From Enterobacteriaceae bacterium B14 (GTDB lineage: Bacteria > Pseudomonadota > Gammaproteobacteria > Enterobacterales > Enterobacteriaceae), in NCBI GenBank assembly GCA_000307305.1, contig DF158882.1, forward strand, positions 485,956-549,955: a stretch of 64,000 nt of DNA, read 5' to 3'. Of the stretch, positions 60,772 to 64,000 are shown one piece after another. Every line of letters starts with the position of its first letter. Within the stretch, counting starts at the first letter, position 1. The notes beneath the pieces were generated by a model. It had not been told where the DNA came from. It saw only the letters and a program-made list of their open reading frames with translations, and searched no databases. Both the position numbers and the translations under genes were made by a program.

Positions 60772-61623
60772 CTACGATATCTCAGCTTGCTCTGAGAGCA
60801 TGCGATGTAGCGGTGAGATATTAACACCTCGCGCAACAAAACCACATAACCCTTCAGGGACTAGGCTTAACACGTGACGGGCGGCTGATTCTGTATCGAA
60901 TTCTGCGAACACACAAGCGCCAGTACCCGTCAAACGCGACGGGGCGTATTGTAACAGCCACGAAAGAAGCTGTTCAACCTCGGGGAAACGTTTTCTTGCG
61001 ATAGTTTCACAATCATTGCTAAAAGGTGTGCTTAGTAGTTGTTCTAATGGACGTTTTAGTGAGTCACGTTTTAGATTAGGGTCGCAAAAAATAAGGGGGG
61101 TAGGGATGCTGACGCCTGGGTGAATCACTAAAAACCACTTTTTTGGTATGGATACGGGAAATAGCTTCTCTCCGACACCTTCAGCAAAAGCTGAATGCCC
61201 GTGCACAAAAATAGGCACATCGGCACCAAGGGATAGCCCCATCTCAGCAAGTCGCTCAATGTTAACCTGGGTACGCCAAAGGTGATTGAGTGCCAATAGC
61301 ACAGTCGCTGCATTTGAAGAGCCGCCACCCAGCCCGCCACCCATTGGTAGTATCTTATCAATGCTGATGTCTGCACCTGCCAAACACTGTGTTTCCTGTT
61401 GTAGTAAGCGAGCAGCACGAATAATAAGATTATCTTCATTGGCAACCCCTTCAACGGGGGTTAATAGATTAATAATACCATCTTCACGAGGTGTGATAGT
61501 CAACGTGTCGCCATAATCTAAAAACTGAAATAGTGTTTGGAGCAGATGATAACCATCCTCTCTCTGACCAGTAATATAAAGAAAAAGGTTCAGTTTCGCG
61601 GGTGAGGGAAAACAAAAACTCAT
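60772..61623 (-). CDS. ispE: 4-diphosphocytidyl-2-C-methyl-D-erythritol kinase IspE
   Basis: GHMP kinase of the MEP isoprenoid pathway. 283 residues (E. coli 283). N-terminal [24 protein letters not shown] with the catalytic Lys, the GHMP ATP motif [15 protein letters not shown] (about 94-108), and [14 protein letters not shown] near the C-terminus. Its ATG overlaps the lolB stop by 4 bases (ATGA). Confidence 0.97.
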   Translation of the reverse strand: MSFCFPSPAKLNLFLYITGQREDGYHLLQTLFQFLDYGDTLTITPREDGIINLLTPVEGVANEDNLIIRAARLLQQETQCLAGADISIDKILPMGGGLGGGSSNAATVLLALNHLWRTQVNIERLAEMGLSLGADVPIFVHGHSAFAEGVGEKLFPVSIPKKWFLVIHPGVSIPTPLIFCDPNLKRDSLKRPLEQLLSTPFSNDCETIARKRFPEVEQLLSWLLQYAPSRLTGTGACVFAEFDTESAARHVLSLVPEGLCGFVARGVNISPLHRMLSEQAEIS

Positions 61624-62261
61624 TGTAGTGTCCAGCTATCTATCTTCAGTTTGATACGCAGGTCATCTTGAGTCAGATCGAGACGATTAGGAAGTGCAGG
61701 GGCTATTTGAGTGTTGTAGCCCTGATAATTAATGCTCCAAAGCTTGCCATCGTTTTCCAGCTCGGTTTGTTGTAGCAGGTTCTGATCGTTCAACTGTATT
61801 TTCTTACTATCACTCGGTAGGCCCAGCATCCACAAACGCATACTTTCGAGTGGTAATGCCATCCCGGTTAGGTTTTGCAGCGTTTCATCGAGGTTATCGC
61901 TCACATAACGTTGGCCTTTATTATCCATGACCTGAATCAATCCCGGTGCAACATTGAGCTCCAGCTCGGTGCTACCTAACGGATTGGTCAGCAGTAGTTT
62001 ATAGCGCTCGGGGGAGTACTGTTGCCAGAAAAATCGTGCATAGACCTTTTTCTGGGATGACAGGTAGGCAAATGACCCTCGAGCTTGATATTGAGTTATT
62101 TTCTGAACTGCTTGTTGATGAACTTCCCACTGTGGCGTGGGTTGGCTCGCTACAAATTTGGAGGGCGGAGTGGTGGTACATGCGGCCAACATCACCGCGG
62201 CGAGCGGTAAAAGTTTCAAGAGAGATATTTTATGTGCAGAGTTTAAAACCGAAATTTTCAA
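61620..62261 (-). CDS. lolB: Outer-membrane lipoprotein receptor LolB
   Basis: Takes lipoproteins from LolA and inserts them into the outer membrane, completing the route begun by LolCDE at 6-9 kb. 213 residues. The start is a TTG with AGGAA nine bases upstream. The signal ends in the lipobox MLAACTTTP, with no Asp after the Cys, consistent with outer-membrane sorting. The mature part has the [23 protein letters not shown] opening and the hook region [17 protein letters not shown]. Divergent from hemA. Confidence 0.95.
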   Translation of the reverse strand: MKISVLNSAHKISLLKLLPLAAVMLAACTTTPPSKFVASQPTPQWEVHQQAVQKITQYQARGSFAYLSSQKKVYARFFWQQYSPERYKLLLTNPLGSTELELNVAPGLIQVMDNKGQRYVSDNLDETLQNLTGMALPLESMRLWMLGLPSDSKKIQLNDQNLLQQTELENDGKLWSINYQGYNTQIAPALPNRLDLTQDDLRIKLKIDSWTLQ

Positions 62262-62489
62262 GATCGTAATTCCTGTTATTCACTGAAATAAGAGAGATGA
62301 TAAATACCACATCACGCTATCGCTCAATCTACTGGGCGTCAATGCGCTTATACGTTTGCATTTCTATAAATTATAACTTAACTCTTAATTAGTATGGGTG
62401 TACGGCATGCTTTTATTGGCACCTTGCATCAAGTAGAATGCCCGCTATTCGGTTAGCCATACCAAAACTAAGTATTAGTAATCTGCTTA

Positions 62490-63752
62490 ATGACACTGCT
62501 CGCGCTAGGTATTAATCACAAAACCGCCCCAGTCTCTCTAAGAGAAAAGGTGACATTTTCACCTGATACTCTGGATAGGGCACTTAATAGCCTCTTACAG
62601 CAACCGCTGGTACAGGGGGGCGTAGTGCTGTCTACGTGCAACAGAACAGAGCTTTACCTTAGCGTAGAGCAACAAGAAGGAGTACGCGAGGCATTGGTTA
62701 ACTGGCTCTGCACCTATCATGGCTTATCGCAGGATGAGGTTGCTAAGAGTTTGTACTGGCATCAGGGGAATGATGCCGTTAACCATTTAATGCGAGTAGC
62801 CAGCGGATTAGATTCTCTTGTTCTCGGTGAACCGCAGATTTTGGGGCAGGTGAAAAAAGCATTTGCTGAATCTCAGCGAGAAAATTCACTCTCCAGCGAA
62901 TTAGAGCGCCTATTTCAGAAATCATTTTCCGTTGCCAAGCGTGTTCGTACTGAAACTGAAATTGGCGCTAGCGCAGTCTCTGTTGCATTTGCCGCTTGTA
63001 CGCTGGCGCGTCAAATTTTTGAATCTCTGGCTGATGTGAACGTTATGCTAGTGGGCGCAGGGGAGACGATTGAGCTTGTCGCCCGCCATCTGCGTGAACA
63101 TAAAGTTCGCCACATCATGATTGCTAACCGTTCCCGTGAACGTGCCCAGGCGCTGGCAGATGAAGTGAAAGCAGAGGTGATCTCTTTGCCTGATATTGAG
63201 ACCCGCTTGCTAGAGGCTGACATCGTCATTAGTTCCACGGCAAGCCCTCTGCCTATTATTGGTAAAGGGTTGGTTGAACGGGCATTAAAAGCGCGGCGTA
63301 ACCAGCCCATGCTTTTTGTCGATATTGCTGTACCGCGAGATATCGAACCGGAGGTCGGTGATTTGGCTGATGCCTATCTTTATAGTGTGGACGATCTCCA
63401 TGCCATTATTCAGCACAATCTTGCACAGCGTCAGGCTGCGGCAGTACAGGCTGAACATATTGTACAGCAAGAAAGTGTAGCGTTTATGGCTTGGTTAAGA
63501 GCTCAGGGTGCATCGGAGACAATTCGCGATTATCGCGCTCATGCCGATACTATCCGCAGTGAAATGGAAACACGGGCATTGGCCTCACTACAGCAAGGGG
63601 CAGATGCAGAAACGGTGATTCGTGAACTGGCACATCGTCTAACGAACCGCCTGATCCACTCACCAACCAAATCCCTTCAAGATGCCGCCAGTCAAGGTGA
63701 TCTGGAGCGGTTACAACTATTACGCGACAGCCTTGGGCTGGATCAGCATTAA
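62490..63752 (+). CDS. hemA: Glutamyl-tRNA reductase
   Basis: First enzyme of C5 haem synthesis: reduces Glu-tRNA to glutamate-1-semialdehyde with NADPH. 420 residues (E. coli 418). The N-terminus [21 protein letters not shown] also carries the degron for haem-controlled proteolysis in E. coli. The nucleophilic Cys is in [10 protein letters not shown] (about 50), the active-site [17 protein letters not shown] follows, then the Rossmann motif [14 protein letters not shown] (about 190-203) and the C-terminal dimer helices. prfA follows after 29 bases, as in E. coli. Confidence 0.97.
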   Translation: MTLLALGINHKTAPVSLREKVTFSPDTLDRALNSLLQQPLVQGGVVLSTCNRTELYLSVEQQEGVREALVNWLCTYHGLSQDEVAKSLYWHQGNDAVNHLMRVASGLDSLVLGEPQILGQVKKAFAESQRENSLSSELERLFQKSFSVAKRVRTETEIGASAVSVAFAACTLARQIFESLADVNVMLVGAGETIELVARHLREHKVRHIMIANRSRERAQALADEVKAEVISLPDIETRLLEADIVISSTASPLPIIGKGLVERALKARRNQPMLFVDIAVPRDIEPEVGDLADAYLYSVDDLHAIIQHNLAQRQAAAVQAEHIVQQESVAFMAWLRAQGASETIRDYRAHADTIRSEMETRALASLQQGADAETVIRELAHRLTNRLIHSPTKSLQDAASQGDLERLQLLRDSLGLDQH

Positions 63753-63781
63753 TTTCCTTTAATAACAAGGTTAAGCCGCAC

Positions 63782-64000
63782 ATGAAGCCTTCTATTGTTG
63801 CCAAGTTAGAAGCGTTATTAGAACGTCATGAAGAAGTCCAGGCTCTGCTTGGTGATGCCAGTATTATTGCTGATCAGGAACGATTTCGGGCGCTTTCCCG
63901 AGAATATGCCCAATTGACCGATGTGACACGCTGTTTTAAAGAGTGGCAACAGGTACAAGATGATTTGCAGACAGCTGAAATGATGCTCGAAGACCCTGAA
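63782..64000 (+). CDS. prfA: Peptide chain release factor 1 (N-terminal part)
   Basis: Recognises UAA and UAG stop codons. Only the first 73 codons lie in the window. The sequence [20 protein letters not shown] is the RF1 N-terminal helical domain and continues without a stop to the edge (AEMMLEDPE). It follows hemA in the conserved hemA-prfA(-prmC) operon. Confidence 0.93.
   Translation, partial: MKPSIVAKLEALLERHEEVQALLGDASIIADQERFRALSREYAQLTDVTRCFKEWQQVQDDLQTAEMMLEDPE

Overview
The window is a chromosomal segment of a member of the Enterobacterales. Nearly all core genes match their Escherichia coli counterparts in length, motifs and order, but in three blocks that lie apart in E. coli: ndh-mfd-lolCDE-nagK-cobB-potDCBA-pepT-roxA-purB-hflD-mnmA-nudJ-rluE-icd (about 0-27 kb), emtA-rlmA-mntP-yoaE-sdaA-sdaC-nudL-pabB-yoaH (33-44 kb), and ychF-pth-ychH-prs-ispE-lolB-hemA-prfA (57-64 kb). 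Base composition looks mid-40s percent G+C by eye (not computed). The genus cannot be fixed from this alone; a non-Escherichia lineage such as Budviciaceae is possible but is only a guess.

Layout. 1-27 kb: housekeeping genes for respiration (ndh), transcription-coupled repair (mfd), lipoprotein release (lolCDE), amino-sugar recycling (nagK), deacylation (cobB), polyamine uptake (potABCD), peptide breakdown (pepT), ribosome hydroxylation (roxA), purine synthesis (purB), tRNA thiolation (mnmA), dicarboxylate uptake (dctA), rRNA pseudouridylation (rluE) and the TCA cycle (icd). Two small secreted Cys-repeat proteins flank mfd, and a HicB-like gene without a toxin follows cobB. Where E. coli has phoPQ, between roxA and purB, this window has two copies of a hairpin-rich repeat and a 14-copy AAAAGCT tandem array.

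27-33 kb: a variable, AT-rich segment. It holds a membrane acyltransferase with an SGNH domain, a decayed IS630-type element inserted in the centre of a palindrome, a frameshifted small secreted protein, an RcnB-like protein with an N/K/H/Q-rich linker, a BOF/YgiW-type pseudogene, and two unrecognised small genes.

33-51 kb: a lytic transglycosylase, rlmA, mntP with its yybP-ykoY manganese riboswitch, yoaE, a serine catabolism pair (sdaA and an sdaC-like transporter with a CRP-type site), p-aminobenzoate synthesis (pabB), ydfG, a POT peptide transporter, cdh, yecF, a broken uxuA, and a pnuC-nadR pair for nicotinamide riboside uptake in which NadR lacks the DNA-binding domain.

51-57 kb: the most interesting segment, a probable class II microcin locus. 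A 74-residue precursor with a double-glycine-type leader is followed by a strong terminator, then a CvaA-like membrane fusion protein overlapping a CvaB-like ABC exporter with a C39 leader peptidase. The core peptide is an internal duplication with no cysteines. No recognisable immunity gene is present; a GNAT acetyltransferase gene follows the exporter.
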